Source: Ustulina deusta
Lineage: Eukaryota; Ascomycota; Sordariomycetes; Xylariales; Xylariaceae
DNA: 64,000 nt
NCBI GenBank assembly: GCA_023159155.1
Contig: JAJNNX010000047.1
Coordinates: 62,001 to 126,000 of the forward strand
Reading direction: 5' to 3'
The notes beneath the pieces were generated by a model. That model was not told the origin of the DNA. It searched no databases and saw only the letters and a program-made list of their open reading frames with translations. The position numbers were made by a program, and so were the translations under genes. Positions 25,081-38,240 of the stretch are shown piece after piece (within the stretch, counting starts at the first letter, position 1; each line of letters starts with the position of its first letter).

Positions 25081-25620
25081 TATTATTTATTTAAAGGCTT
25101 TTTTAGCTTTTTTTATAGTGCTAAAGCACCGAGTTGTTATGTGCCGGTGCAAGCATATGGCGTGCCATTGAGTATTGCTTCTATAATAGGCGCGCAGCGC
25201 ATACTAGCTAGGAATCCCTGCAGCCAGGCAAGGCGGCGCCCAATCGTCTATCTAGCCTACAGACGCATACATCGTATGCTTAGATCTTGGTCGAGTTGGT
25301 CGCCGTAGGCGTCTGATATAGCCAGCAGATTCTAGTACATAATAATGTTCTATATGCATTAGACAGCTGCAGGCGATACACCGCAGGGCGCATGTTCGGA
25401 AAACCGCAGAGATAACAACTGCCGATCACTTAGAGTTGTTGTAACCTTGGTGTACAATTGACTTGTAGTAAGAGCAAAATCCAGTAGAATTTTGAGTTCC
25501 TTTAGCTGAAAGAATCTGGTTGATAATCTGGTTGGTTTAGACCCTTGTAGCTTGGGCACTTATCGTTAGATAATATACCACCCGAGCCGATTGCTTTCTG
25601 TTATAACTTATTACGCTGTC
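25081..25620. other. GC-richer island without a recognisable gene
   Basis: About 25120-25600 has ordinary composition with many CG dinucleotides, so it has largely escaped RIP. A 66-codon minus-strand frame (25359-25559) shows no known motif and is not called. Confidence 0.5.
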
Positions 25621-27170
25621 TATGATCTATTTAGCTTTTTATTAATCCTAAAGGACAAAAGAACTCTATTATTGCTTTATATTATTTATTCAAACAAGCG
25701 CTAAGCTATTCTCCCTTAGCTAAGCGCTATCTATTTATTTTTTTAATATTATTTTTATTATAGACTTGCTATAAAAGCTAAAAGCTTAAAAAAAGCTATA
25801 TATTACTTTTAATATTAAAAAGTTCGGAGGGGTTTTTAGTTTAGCTAACAAAAAGCTTAAACTAAAATCTAATATTAATTTAGAATAGTTTATAGCTTTT
25901 AAGATCTTATATATTAATTAGAAAAATAAATCTTAGCTAAATAGTAACTTAAAAAAATATATAAACCTAATAACTTTTAAAAAAATAAAAAAAAAACTAT
26001 TTATATTACAAAAATAGAATTAATTTTTTGTTGTTATATTAAGTAAAAAAAAAATTCTTAGCAACTTTAAGTAATATGCTACAATTTAAAAATATTAAAT
26101 AAAAGCTTAGCAAAAAATTAGTTATAATAGTTTTTAAGCACTAGTATATTTAAACTTAAAAATAAACATTATTTATTAAACATAAAATAAAACTTAACTA
26201 TTTTTATAACTAGAACGTTTAAAAACTTTATTTTAAGCAACCTAAAATATTAAAACTAATATTAAAAAAATTAATAAAGCTTTAGCCCAAGCTGGCTTAG
26301 GCTTACTAATTTAACTATATTTATAATTACTATTAATAGCAAGTTTTAAGCAATATTTTTTTAAAAGTTAAAGCAATAAAATAATTATTAATATAGCTTT
26401 AATTTATTTTTGCTTTATATTAGATTTATTTAATTTAAAGAAATTAGGTTTATTATAGTTTTATAAATAAAAAGCTTTTAAATTTGTAAGATATAATAAA
26501 AAGAATTTTATTATATAAATTAATAATATTTTAAAATTAATTAATAATAAATAGCTTTTAGTAATTATTAAAATTAAAATAGACTTATATGCTAAGTAGC
26601 AAAGCTATATTATATAGCAAAAAAATACTAAATTAATTATATAAATTATAAATTAGTTACTTTTTAATTAGAACAAAAAAAAAACCAAAAAAAAGATATT
26701 TAGATATAAAACATATATTTTTTTTTAACTTATTATAGCTAATTATAAAAATAAACCTAAACGCTTATTAATAAGCCAAAATTATTACAAAATATACTTT
26801 ATTATAGTAAAATTTATACTAAACTAAATTAAGCATATACTTAAGCATAAAAATATTAAAAATAACTTTTTTTATATATAAAAGTATAGCCCTTTTTTAA
26901 TAAACAGTTCAACCTATTTTATATTTTTTATTATAATAATATTAATAGTTATAAAACAACAAGATCTATTAAAAAATTAAAATATATTTATATTATATAT
27001 ATTTAAAAAAATATAAATATTTTTTTTAATTTTCTAGTTTTTTTATTTATAAAAAACGCTTATAGCTACATATTAATTATATCTGCTACCCTAAACTATA
27101 ATTAATATTCCTAGTTTTTTATATATTAATAAGTCTTGACTTTTTTTAGGCTATTAAGGGGTATTAAAGC
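25621..27170. other. AT-rich RIP-degraded block
   Basis: Long, stop-saturated and TA-rich. Some plus-strand runs look like decayed coding sequence, but no family, terminal repeat or target duplication could be identified. Confidence 0.4.
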
Positions 27171-27680
27171 TGCCTATCCCTAGTACTTATTGCAATAATT
27201 AGTTTTATAAATTGAATACTTTTAAGAAAGTTTGCTAGTATTTACTTAAAAGCAAAGGGGTGGCAAAAGCTTAGCATTGGCCTACTGTTATTACTACTAA
27301 AAGATAAGAGATATTGCTTTCTAGCTATATCGCCGGGGTGGTTAGGGTTGAAAAGTACCCCGCGCGTTGGTGGTAGCGTTAGTGGTAGTGTTAGCGTTAT
27401 GTAGAGCTACATGGGGCAGAACGCAATACATAACAATACAACAACCTCCGGTACTGCCCTACTGTCACTGCTACTTCCACACCCTCTCAATTCCCCGATC
27501 GCGCACGCAGGCTGCCTGTTGCTTGCCTGTTCCTTGCCTGTTCCTTGTTTTTTGCCACTCCTGATAGCATCTATGATCGACTTAATAGGCCAGGTCTTAT
27601 AACCCGGCGGCTATTACAACTACCTAACCTGACTGCCTACCTATATCTATTGCCCGCCATGTTTTCTAGTACGCCTATCT
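27171..27680. other. GC-richer island with a short GT-rich repeat patch
   Basis: Contains TTGGTGGTAGCGTTAGTGGTAGTGTTAGCGTT, an imperfect 12-bp tandem motif at about 27365-27397, and later a Cys/Leu-rich pair of overlapping frames (27367-27602). The frames overlap in two registers and include repetitive CCTGTTCCTTG units, so I treat them as chance. Confidence 0.5.
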
Positions 27681-28720
27681 ATGGCTAGTATTAAATGCTA
27701 GTTATATAAATCTTTATAACTAATAATCCTCCTATTGTTAGTATTTTTTTAGCTGTTTTTTAATTATTATTTAGTTCTATTTTTTTTAACTTTGCTTTTT
27801 AACTCGAATAATATATTAGTGCAATAATTATTGCTTACTTTATACCTAATAACTATTAAAAAAAATACCTATTAAATAATATTACTTTTTAGCTTTTGTT
27901 AATTATTTATTTAGATATATAGCTTACAAAAATAGTTGTTTTAAATATTTAAAAAGCTATTTTCTAACTTAGTTTTTTATATTATTAGTTTTTTTAATAC
28001 TTATTAAAATAGGTCTAAAAATTCTAAATTAACAAAAGTTTAAAATATGCTAGCTTAAATTACTACTATTTATACTGCTTTCAATAACGCTATATTGCTT
28101 AAATTACTAAGTTAAATCTTTATTACTATTTAGAATTATTAAACTGCTTATTAAAACTTAATAAGCAACTTTTTTTTTAACCCTATTATTTATTAATATT
28201 TAAAGCTAGATATAAATAAAAACAAGTATAAAGTATATTATATAAAAGCTAATTAAGTATTAAACAAATAATGTTTTATTAATATAAATTAAAACGGAGC
28301 AGCAACTATAGCTAGAAATATTATATTAAAGGGCCTATTATAAAAAATCTTCTAAGTTACTTTTAAGCTAATCTAGCTAGCTAAATACTTTAATAATAAA
28401 CTTATAAACAGTTAGAATTATTTAAAAAAACGCTAAACTATATAATGTTCTAATAAATATAATTAGTTATGTTTTATTTATTAACTTTAAAAAAAACTAT
28501 ATTAAAAGCTAGGTTAATTAATAGAATAAAAAAATAATAAAGGGCGATATTAAAGAATTAAAAGGATTAAAGCATTCTTATATAAGTGCATATTGTCCGC
28601 GGGGTATATAGCTAGCTTTAGAATACGCTAGCCTAACTTACTATTAACCCTAAAAAAAATAAAGGCTTAAGTTTAGTTAAATAGATACGCTTTGTAACAA
28701 AAGCTATATTTACAAACTAA
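27681..28720. other. AT-rich RIP-degraded block
   Basis: Moderate to strong AT content with isolated coding-like runs near 28300-28570 on the plus strand (for example KGDIKELKGLKHSYIS). No family assigned. Confidence 0.4.
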
Positions 28721-30410
28721 AGTAATTAGCATGCTATAATTCAAAGTTTTTGTGCCAGCTTTATTCGGCTCGAGCCATAGTACCACAGTTTTTACAATAC
28801 TAAAGCCATTTCGAAGTGTATTAAGATAGAACTCTCGGAGATCTGGAGCGCAAATGGATCGAAATGAGTTAAGGCTGACCCTACTACTCGTCCGACAACC
28901 AGTGTAGCTTACTTGTCTACCTACTTTTAATCCACCAAGCTATTTACACTTCTACCACCCTACTTCCAGGCAGCATTAGGTCAGTCTATCTATCTGTGCT
29001 AGCAGCTTATATATAGTTGTAGTTATTTCATCTGCTCCGTTGAGTCCATCTGCCTACGTCTGCCTATATACTTGCAGCTAGTTTATTTTACCTACGTATA
29101 GCAATTGATTTTGTCCACGCGTAGTAATTCACTTACTTATTGCATTATTCTACCTATATACAAGGCAGCCGGGATTCCTATAGGACAGGGTCTCCGTAGA
29201 ACTTTGCACGTCACTTAGTAGATGCTTATTTGATTCTATTGGTTGTATTTTCTACCAATTTTAATTACGACTTTGGTAGAAGTGGCTCTTTGTTGTTGTG
29301 CTGCAGACATGGTATTGTCAGATATAAGGGATATAAGCTTATTTGGTATATCTAATAGCGGACCTATATAAGGATAACAAGGGCCCCCATATAACTTCTG
29401 CCTATAGACGCGGTTACTACTACATAAAACCTACTTAAATAATAGATCACTTAAGATAACATATTTAACCTAAATTGCATGCTATCGCTTATATCTAATA
29501 AGTATTACTACTAGTTTCCCACCTTTATATTCAATCCCCACCTACCCACTCCTTCCACTTTAACGCTTTTCTATCGTTTAGTAAACCCCGTGCTTTATTT
29601 TACTACTATTACTCCTGCTGCTGGCGGGTACAAGCGTAGCACTAGCCTGCTAGGTGGAACACATAGCCTAGCCATGACCTTTAAACCTTTTTTCCAAATT
29701 TCCTTTCCAATCCTCCTTTTTAAATTTCCTTTCTAACCCTCTTTTTTAAACTTCTTTTCCAAGCCTCTTTCCAAATTTCCCAACCTACGCAACACTGTGA
29801 CTACTAAATGGAGCGTAGCTTATAGTTATCTAACGAGCTAGTCTAATTAGTGGTCCAGCATTTTAAAAAATTGATATATAGTTTATATGGGGTAGATAAA
29901 GCTTTGTAGCAAACAAAGCACGCTAATAGTAACTTAATATAAAAAATTATCTTAAATAAGAGCGAATTAGCTTGGCATACATATTACGCTGCAACAAAGG
30001 CAACAAGATCGAACCATAGATTCGCTGGCAAAGCTAAATTAACGCGTTTATTTAATAACCTTAATAACCAATCTATCAAATATTAGCATGCTTTCGCAAA
30101 GTAGCTTGCTTTAATAACAGCAAGCAATGGTATACAATCGATAGAAAGTAATAGTAGCAACAATTTAAGGAAGTGTCCCAAGCAACGTTGTATGCACTCT
30201 ATCTAAATGACCTCCTGCCGCATCTAACACTACCTAGGCACAACTCTTACTTGAGCTCTTTCTATCCCAATAATAACAGTAAACTTCTTAAGCACAAATT
30301 ATACCAATCTGGAGCAGTACACCCCAGAGCAGATATCTAGTAATGTAGTACATTAGAATGGCGTGCATATTAATACTTCTCTTAAAGCGTCTAAAACTTT
30401 GTTTTTTTTT
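28721..30410. other. Ordinary-composition island, non-coding as far as can be seen
   Basis: About 28740-30360 shows near-normal composition with no long open frame. Recurrent short motifs such as CTACCTA, CTGCCTA and TCTACCT occur between 28900 and 29160. The pyrimidine-rich repeat at 29690-29785 is listed separately. This may be old intergenic or subtelomere-like spacer; no gene can be supported. Confidence 0.45.
29690..29785 (+). repeat. Imperfect pyrimidine-rich tandem repeat, unit about 27-28 bp
   Basis: Three to four diverged units built on TTTCCAAATTTCCTTTCCAA and CCTC(C/T)TTTTTAAA(T/C)TTC follow one another. Pyrimidine bias is strong on this strand. Confidence 0.65.
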
Positions 30411-30507
30411 TAAATTTATAGACTTGATCCAAAAAATACCAAACATACAACTACTTTATACGTTAGTAGCAAATATTTTAATATTTATATAAAAAAAATA
30501 TATTTAG

Positions 30508-30870
30508 GACTACTTTAGATACCAAATAGAAATAGAAATCTTAAAAAAAAAAGTAGCGGTATACGCTAAAAAATTATTCGACATAGAAATAAAAGTTAAA
30601 AATAGCGTAAAATATGTTCGTTATCTAGGCAGCAGCAAGATCAAACCAGACCTATTAATCAAGCTGCAAGCTTATAAGCGAAACATAATTTTGACCGTAT
30701 TTAGCGCTAAAATAGATATTAGTTTCTTATCCGTTCCTATATACTAGCGTGAGAAAAAAGAAGTGCACGATTAGACAGATAGTGTTTTAATAATAATATT
30801 AAATCAAAAAATAGAAAGCGCTAAAATAACTTTATTTTTAGGAGAGTAGCATATATTCAATTTTAAAAAA
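30508..30870 (+). pseudogene. Degraded coding stretch of unknown family
   Basis: A plus frame is open for about 79 codons without an ATG (30508-30746): it includes ILKKKVAVYAKKLFDIEIKV, then VKYVRYLGSSKIKPDLLIKL, then TVFSAKIDISFLSVPIY. It then hits TAG and continues coding-like to about 30870 with two more stops. Composition is more GC-rich than its flanks. The alternation of charged and hydrophobic residues looks like real protein sequence. I do not recognise the family. Confidence 0.4.
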
Positions 30871-31445
30871 AAGCTTTATAATTAAAACCAGAACTCTTTA
30901 CACTTTTTTTACCTTGCCTTTTTTAAATAAAAGACTAGTACCCCTCTTTATAAGCGCCTAGCTATTACACTTCTTAATTGTTTCTATAAATATCTTTTTA
31001 TTTCTAAACTTGAAAACTTTAATAGTATATTATTTCTAGTATATTATTTGTCCTGATCTAACAATTGTAATACCTATAGTTGCGCCTTCGAAAAAGTTAT
31101 TAGTTTTAGTAAGGGCCTCCCGATCAAACAACTAGGACTATGTTAGATATGCTCCACTATATAGCAAAGATAAGCGTACTATTAAGGGCTGATTTGTAGA
31201 ATCAATAATCTATACCGCTGATTAAGGTATTTAACGTTGTCTCTGTCCGTATAATGACAGATTGCGCAGAAATTTTGGGTGTTTGTGTTGTAGAGAGGAG
31301 TGTGTACCTGAGAGGTGGTTCTGTTTGTTGATAAGGCAGTCTTTGTAGAAATGAGGCATATTGTTATTGATTGGCAGAAATTGGGTATGGTTTAGGCATT
31401 AATTTTGTATCGCAATGTTGAGCCTGATGGGAGAAAGGGCAGAAT

Positions 31446-31784
31446 GTGGGACGTAAGGTTTGGCCTATTCGAATAATGCGGAGAGCAAGGGTTAGGTTAG
31501 GTGGACATGACCGAAATGTAAGGCCTACTATTAGGACACTTATTCAGGTCCGGAAAGCGATTGGCGAGGCAGGTGGAAGGTATGGGGGTCAACGTACAAA
31601 AGTGAAAAGCTGGGGAGGGGGTGCCTACTTTAGCCAGCCTTTTGGCAAAAGGAAATTTGAGTTGGGGAAAGGATATTTGAGATTTAGACCACTCCCTACG
31701 AAGGGAAACTTGGGTGCAAGGTCATTTTTGGGTGGGGCCGAAAGGGAATTTGAGCACGCTTCTCTTGATTGGTTAGTTGAATGA
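31446..31784 (+). CDS. Hypothetical Arg/Gly-rich open frame of 112 codons
   Basis: An ATG-to-TGA frame in a stretch of ordinary composition that shows little sign of RIP. The protein is basic and rich in Arg and Gly (RIMRRARVRLGGHDRNVRP, later GGRYGGQRTKVKSWGGG). It has no signal peptide, membrane segment or domain that I recognise. It is the longest unbroken ATG frame outside the relict gene island. A chance frame in GC-richer sequence is quite possible; I saw no convincing intron or upstream element. Confidence 0.25.
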   Translation: MGRKVWPIRIMRRARVRLGGHDRNVRPTIRTLIQVRKAIGEAGGRYGGQRTKVKSWGGGAYFSQPFGKRKFELGKGYLRFRPLPTKGNLGARSFLGGAEREFEHASLDWLVE

Positions 31785-33218
31785 ACGGCCTTGGGATGCC
31801 CCATTTTTAGGTGTGGCGTTCCAATTCTATCTGTTATGGGACTAAGGCTAGTATTATACCCATGAGTTTATTTGTAGGCCTGAGCGGGCTAGACTAGCTG
31901 ATGTATATGTTGTTAGAATAAGCGAGCTAGTTAATTAAGGGTTTAGAAGTGTGTGTATTATGTTGTGATGTAAGAGCGCATCTTGCCCTGATAAATAATG
32001 TGGCGGGTTTTTAGGGGTTAAGCAGACCTAGCTTACCTCCTAGTATATTTATCCCGCGCTAATCCATCCAAATTAACCCATTAATTCTAACATATGTTCT
32101 TTTGTTATAGCACGACGGGCAAATGACTTAAGACTAGCACCTCAAATGAACGATATTTGTTAATACAATTAGATGATAGGCTATTTACAACTCACTAACC
32201 TATTTCTTGCACTTAGGTGGGCCCTATGGGCCACCTTTTGCAGGAGGGATTACGCCTGGTAGGTCAAGAAGCTCTATTGGTCTAGAATCTAACTGTAGAG
32301 GTTCGAATAAAAAGAAAGAATATATACAGGGCTCACGGAACCTAGGTTTACCCGCTCCGTAGGCTCCACTAAGTGTGACACTATTATATATGGCTGCATT
32401 AACGAGGTCAACTCTTGCGCCGGCATAATGATTTATAAGCCAGTGCTTACAAGCTAAATATATGCGATGACCGTAGACCTGTCATTGAGGGACTAATCGC
32501 GGCTTTGCTTGTATTGTGTCTAGCTGCTAGTCTTGGTTACTAGACACAACAATATATTACGATGATTTTTTTATCCTAGAGATAGCCTGCATGCAAATGA
32601 ATGTAGAAATGCCAGGCAATTCATTTTGTAGGAATCTAAGTTTCGTATATAGGAGCAAAAAAGTTCTTAATTAATGTGCTATGGCTTTATTAAAAAGAAC
32701 CTAGCAAAGTGACCATGCTTCCAATCGGTTCATAGTTCTAAGGAATAACTATAGGCAAAAAATTAGAGTTGTTTAGAAATGGAACTTTGTAAACCGCTGG
32801 TGTAAGAAATAGATGGTAGGCTATACGTAAACTACTAGACTAGTATGTATAGCCTCACCGCAGAGAACTAGCAAGGAGTTAATCAAAGGGTTACCGTAGT
32901 ATCAAACTCTAGCGCTGATATTACCTTATAGAGTGTTCCTATGCTTCAAATAGGCATTGCTTGTGCTTATAAATCTGTTTATATATAATGCATATATAGT
33001 CTATAAGGACTTAGAAGTAATATGTCCGAGCTAGTCCTGCTGAAAGTCTTAGGCTAGTATAACGCCTTGAATCTAGGTATGCTAAATTAGGTTAATCGAT
33101 TTCCTAGAAGACTGAAAGGCCAGTCTATGTTCGATAGCTTGCATGGGCGAGATTAGGAAGCATAGCTATAGAAAGGTAGATTATACATATGCTATAGATC
33201 GAATATGGCCTAGTTAAC
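31785..33218. other. Ordinary-composition spacer up to the Gypsy insertion
   Basis: Near-normal composition with short frames only and no recognised motif. It ends with TTAAC at 33214-33218, the left copy of the target duplication of Gypsy element E, so the pre-insertion sequence is 33218 joined to 40892. Confidence 0.5.
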
Positions 33219-33397
33219 TGTCATAAATAGGAAGTTCACGAGGTCAGGTACAATATATGGAAGGATAAGTTGTATATTTAGTAAGGTTGGCTTACAAGAC
33301 TAAAGCTTGTAAAAGAAAAATTCTCTATCGAAATAGGTACAGACATAGTATATATATATAATAAGTGTGCACCGGTCTTGGTATGCTAGGCATAACA
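33219..33397 (-). repeat. 3' LTR of Gypsy element E (left)
   Basis: 179 bp, TGTCATAAATAGG to GGCATAACA. It aligns with 40708-40886 without gaps, and in my alignment all differences are transitions. The outer left half keeps G and C where the other LTR has A and T, while the inner half is the more mutated one. Confidence 0.93.
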
Positions 33398-33415
33398 ACT
33401 ATCCTTTCTTTTTTA
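33398..33415 (-). other. Polypurine tract of element E
   Basis: On the minus strand, AAAAAAGAAAGGATAGT abuts the left LTR. This is the position and composition expected for the plus-strand primer of reverse transcription. It fixes the element orientation independently of the pol reading. Confidence 0.7.
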
Positions 33416-33419
33416 GTTA

Positions 33420-33980
33420 GGTTATCCCTAATTTAATATATATAAATATACAAAATATAAAGTATATAGTATAAATAGGTAATATATGTATGCATAGATA
33501 GGGAGTAATTCAAATATAGGGTTTATATAGAATTAAAGTAATATATATATAATTAATACAATATAATTAATTAAATATTTATAAGTATAAGTATATAAAT
33601 ATTTCTATTATATTAATAATATATAGTATTATTATTATTATTAATATAAATACTTTAGTACTTATATAATATTATTAATTAGAAGTTTTAGTATATATAT
33701 AATATAATATATATATATATATTATATATTTAAATATATAATAAATTTTAATATTAGTAATTTAAGTATAAGCTATACATAAATTGCCTATGAAGCTAAT
33801 CTAGTTTTGTATAAATATTCCAGCTTGATTTTTTTCTTTTTTTTTTCTTTTTTTTTTTTTTTTTAGCTGCCACTATTATTTTAGTTAGTTTTAGCTACTC
33901 TTTTACTTCGCTACTATTATTTTTTACTTTTTCTGCACTTTTTTTACTTTTTTTTTTTTTTTTTTTTATACTAATATTAC
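33420..33980. other. TA-rich and poly-T low-complexity stretch inside element E
   Basis: 33420-33760 is almost pure A/T with TA and ATT runs. 33827-33864 and 33945-33968 are long T-runs with occasional C. On the coding (minus) strand the T-runs would be Lys codons near the end of the polyprotein or its untranslated tail. Confidence 0.6.
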
Positions 33981-36900
33981 TATATTTAATACTAACTCTA
34001 TTGCCTTTTTTTTAAATAATAAGCCTTTTATTATTTGCTACAACTATTGCTTCTAGTGTAAAGCTTATTAAAAAATAATTAATAGCTATAACTACTATAA
34101 CTATAAGCGCTATATACACAAGCAAAATATATACGCTAAAAATAAAATATATAAATGTAGAGCTATTAAAGATTTAGTTTATAAAGCATATATATACTAA
34201 TACTATTTTAGCAGTATTTATAATAGGGCTTAGCCCAATTTTGGCCGGCTTATCTAAGTTGTTTATATAATAAAAAAAATAAAAGTTTTCTTTTATAATA
34301 AATACTAAAAAGGCAAAAAAACGTGCAAGCTAATAAATATAATTATATTTATTTTATATTAGTATTTCTACTAACTTAAATATACTATATAATTAGGTCC
34401 TAGGCTTAATATTTTTTAATATAGTTTATATAAACAAATTATTAAACTAGTCCTATTAGTTTTTTGACCTTAAATTGGACAAAAATAATTATAAAATTAT
34501 AAATAAAATAGGCTTAGATATTTAGCAAGCGCCCTTAAAGTTTTATTAGCAATTTGTTAGTATTTAATTTTGTTTATTAAAAATATTCTGCTGCTTTATA
34601 GTAATTTATTGCTTTTAGTTTAAAATTATTAGTATTTTAGGCGATTTAAAAATAAATAGTTCTATTTTTGTTTTATAGTATATTTATTAGTTGTTTATAT
34701 AGGTTTAGGATACTTGTGCTATATATACCCAAATAATAATATAGCAAAAAAATATATAGCTCTAAGTAGTAGTATATATCCCTTTTAATACTATAAGTAC
34801 TTTTATTTACCTTTAGTTTGTAAGGTTATCTAACATAATTAAACGCCGGTTTAACATTAAACATATTTTTATAAAAATATTTTATACTTTTAATTTAAGA
34901 ATTATAGTTATATACTATAAATATTAGCTATTTATTATTTTATATTAAAAATATAAAAAGTAGTAGTAAGTACTACCAATCAAATTATTTAAACTACTAG
35001 ATTAGCTAATATAGCTAATATAAATATTACTTATTTTAATAAGATCTAATTTTAAAAGTAGTTTATATATAGCTTAATAATAAAGCGCAGATTAAGTATT
35101 TAAAATAGTTAATTTAATTCTAACTGCACAGGTATTTATAAATTTATTTTTATTAACTTGCTAAAGCTTTAGGCTAATATAATTGTAAAAGTAGTAAGTC
35201 CTTAAGTAATAAGGCAAAATACTCTTAAATAAAAATAAAATCAATTGATTTTTTTTTATAATTAGTTTAAGCATAAATTGTTAGGTTAGAAGTTTTTTTT
35301 TTTTTAATAACTTTGCTATTATTTAAAAGTTCGTATTGTTTTAAGTGCTATAATATTAATAGCTAATACTTATTAGTTATATTTAGTTAGCTAGCTTTTT
35401 TATTTAACTTTATAATATAACTTATAGTTATATATCTGTTTTATTATTATATTTTTAACTTTTTATTTATTTAAATTGTTTATAAAGTCTAGCATAAATA
35501 AATTATATATAGTATTAGTTTTCTAAAATTTAAATAATTAAATAAAAAAAACATTATAAAAGCAAATATATTATGTTAGAAATACAAAGCAATACGCCTA
35601 TAATCTAATATAGCTAAGGATCCGGAATAGGCCAATAAACTTAAGTATAAGTTTAAAATATTTACAACTTAAGTTTTTTATAAATAATACTATTATATTT
35701 CTAACTTTATAGGTTATAAGTTTATATTTAATGTTATAATATTTTTAATACTTTTTAACTATAATTTGCCACTAATTTTTTAAATTGTTCCTAATAATTT
35801 ATAGTTTTTATAATTATTTTTGTATTACTAGCACCCCTTTTAAAATAAAGTTGTTTTTAATAAATAGTCTAAATTTTAGTATATAGCTATATAGGGCTTT
35901 AAAAAATAACTTGCTGGTTATATTATTAATAGCTAAATTAATCGCAAAATATGCTTAAAAAAATAATTATAGCTAATTAGTTTGTTTATTATTAATAAAG
36001 CATTTAAAATAATTTTTAATTGTTTAATTTATATGCTTTATTTGCTTGTTAGTTCTAAAATAAAATATAACCAAATATTTTTTTTTAATCTTAAAGTAAT
36101 AATATAGGTCTAACTAGAAATAATTAGTAAAAAAAGAGCCGCAGTCTAATATAATACCTATAGGACTTTTATAAATATATTTAATTTTTTAATAAAATAG
36201 GGTAGCAAACTATATTAAAATTATTTTAGTATTAATAAAAAACAAATATATTAACTTAATAAATCTATTAATAATTACTAAAATATAATTAATTTAGTAG
36301 TTTTTATAAAAAATTAAAAACAATTTAACTATAAAATTTATAAATAGTTCTTGTATAAGAACTAAAAATATAAATAAAACATTAAGTTTGCTATATTTTT
36401 AGTAATGTTTTGCTTTTAATCTAAAGCATATTATATAACTACTTATATAGTTATTAATATTTGCTTTTATTTTTAGCTAGAAAAATTTGTGCTATAATAG
36501 TTTAAGCGTATGTTTTTATTTAAAATGCTTTATTAATAAGTTATTATAATATAATTTAATAAATTAAAAATAAATAGATTTTTTAAAAAAAATATAAACT
36601 TTATTTTTATAGTATAAAAAAAATCTTTTAATTATTTATTAAAAATCCGTAGGTTTTTTAGTATTAATACGTTTTTTAATCAATTTATATTCGGGATTTT
36701 TTTATTAAATATTTTAAATTATATTTTATAAACTTTATAATATATCTAGATTTTAAAAGTTCTTATTACTTATAGCTATTTGTGCTTATATATATATAAC
36801 TGCTTATATAAAAATAGTTCTTTCTTTAAAAGGTTAGGCAGTATATATTTTGCCTACTAGTACTTTTAAGTACTTATTAAAAATCTTAATCTATACTACT

Positions 36901-37699
36901 ACAATTTTTTTTTTTAATGTTAGAAAAAGATTAATATTTTAGGATAAATTGCCTATATAATCAGGTTAATATAATAAAAGATTAGCCCTGTTTTGTTTGT
37001 TTTGCCTATACTTAATAATAAAATTAAAAAAAACTAAATATATATACTAATAAGCTTGCTTTTTATTTAGCTTTAAAGTTTTTATAAACGCTTAAAAATT
37101 ATTATAGTTGGTTAATATTTCAACTAGTAATTTGTTTTCTTAAAAATAATACTATTAATACTTAAAACATTTTATAATTATAAATATTTTTTAATTTAGG
37201 GTCCTATAATTTAATTCTATATTAGTAAACTTGCAAAAATAGAACGTAATAAAACACTATCTATTTTAACTATTTTTTTAAAAAAAGTTTTTTGCTAACA
37301 CTGTTTTAAAAAAATTAGTTTTTATTAATATTTGCTTTTTAGGGTCAAAATATATAAAAAGAATAGCTTTCCTAAATAAGTCCTAAAGCTTTTTAAAAGT
37401 TTTTACTATAGAACGGTTTAAAAAAATTTAACTTTTTTTTGTTCTAGTTGCGCTTTTTTTTAAATACTAAGTTAAAAAAGCAGCAACCCAAAAATACTTT
37501 TTAATAAAGCGCTAGTAAAAATTATAAAACTTTAAAAACTATTACAGCTTATAACAAAAATTAAAAAATAATTACTATTTAATTGTATTAATATAACTAA
37601 AATTTATTTTAATGCTTTAACTAGATATAATATATCTAAAAAATTTAAGTTTTTTTTAATAGAACTAATATTTTAAAAGCTTAATATATAGCTTAATAT

Positions 37700-38240
37700 T
37701 TTAGAATCTTTTAATAATTTTTTAGATATATTTTATATAAAATTTTTTGTTTATAAAAAATATAAAAATATTATTTAGATATATAATATAGAATATATCT
37801 AAAATATTATTAAATGTTTTATATATATAGTTCTAAAAAGTGGCAGAAGTATTATATAAACTTATAAGTATAACTAGAAATTTATAATAACTATAACGCG
37901 TATAAAAAACTATTTTTTATTTATTTTTTTTTTTGATTTGGATATAATAATAAGCGTTTTTAAGATTAATTTTAATAAATATTTTAATATATATAAGTTT
38001 ATTTATTAATTCTAAAATAAAAAAGAAAGTGTAGTAATTTTTTTATGTAATACGGTTAAGTTTTTTATAATCTATATATAGTTTTAAACCTTTATTTTTT
38101 TTAAGAACAAATAAAATAAGAGCTCTAGCTAAGCTTTTAAATTTCTATATCTTTTTATTAGTTATTATTTTTGCAAGCTATTTTTAAAATTCTTTAAGTT
38201 TGTTTTAGGCTAATAAATAAATAGAATAATAAAGTACTAT
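37700..38240 (-). pseudogene. Reverse transcriptase relic of Gypsy element E
   Basis: The minus strand reads, in order, GLKLYIDYKKLNRIT, then IKINLKNAYYYIQI, then RYSYYKFLVI, and finally IIYLNNIFIF near 37765-37785. These line up with conserved Gypsy blocks LR..DYR.LN.IT, .K.DL..AYH.I.I, RYG.FEY.V.PFGL and YLDDILIFS. The catalytic YLDD is YLNN here (two Asp to Asn changes, both G-to-A on the coding strand), so polymerase activity is lost. Several TAA/TAG stops also interrupt it. It is flanked upstream by gag and downstream by RNase H-like sequence (FRTYLGKLF). Confidence 0.85.

Noticed and set aside
27367..27602. Two overlapping plus-strand open frames
   Set aside because: They overlap in different registers and cover short repeats (GTGGTAGCGTTA, CCTGTTCCTTG), so neither is supported as a gene.
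32255..32320. Possible tRNA gene (AGGTTCGAATAAA resembles a B box)
   Set aside because: Acceptor and D arms do not pair; single-motif chance match.
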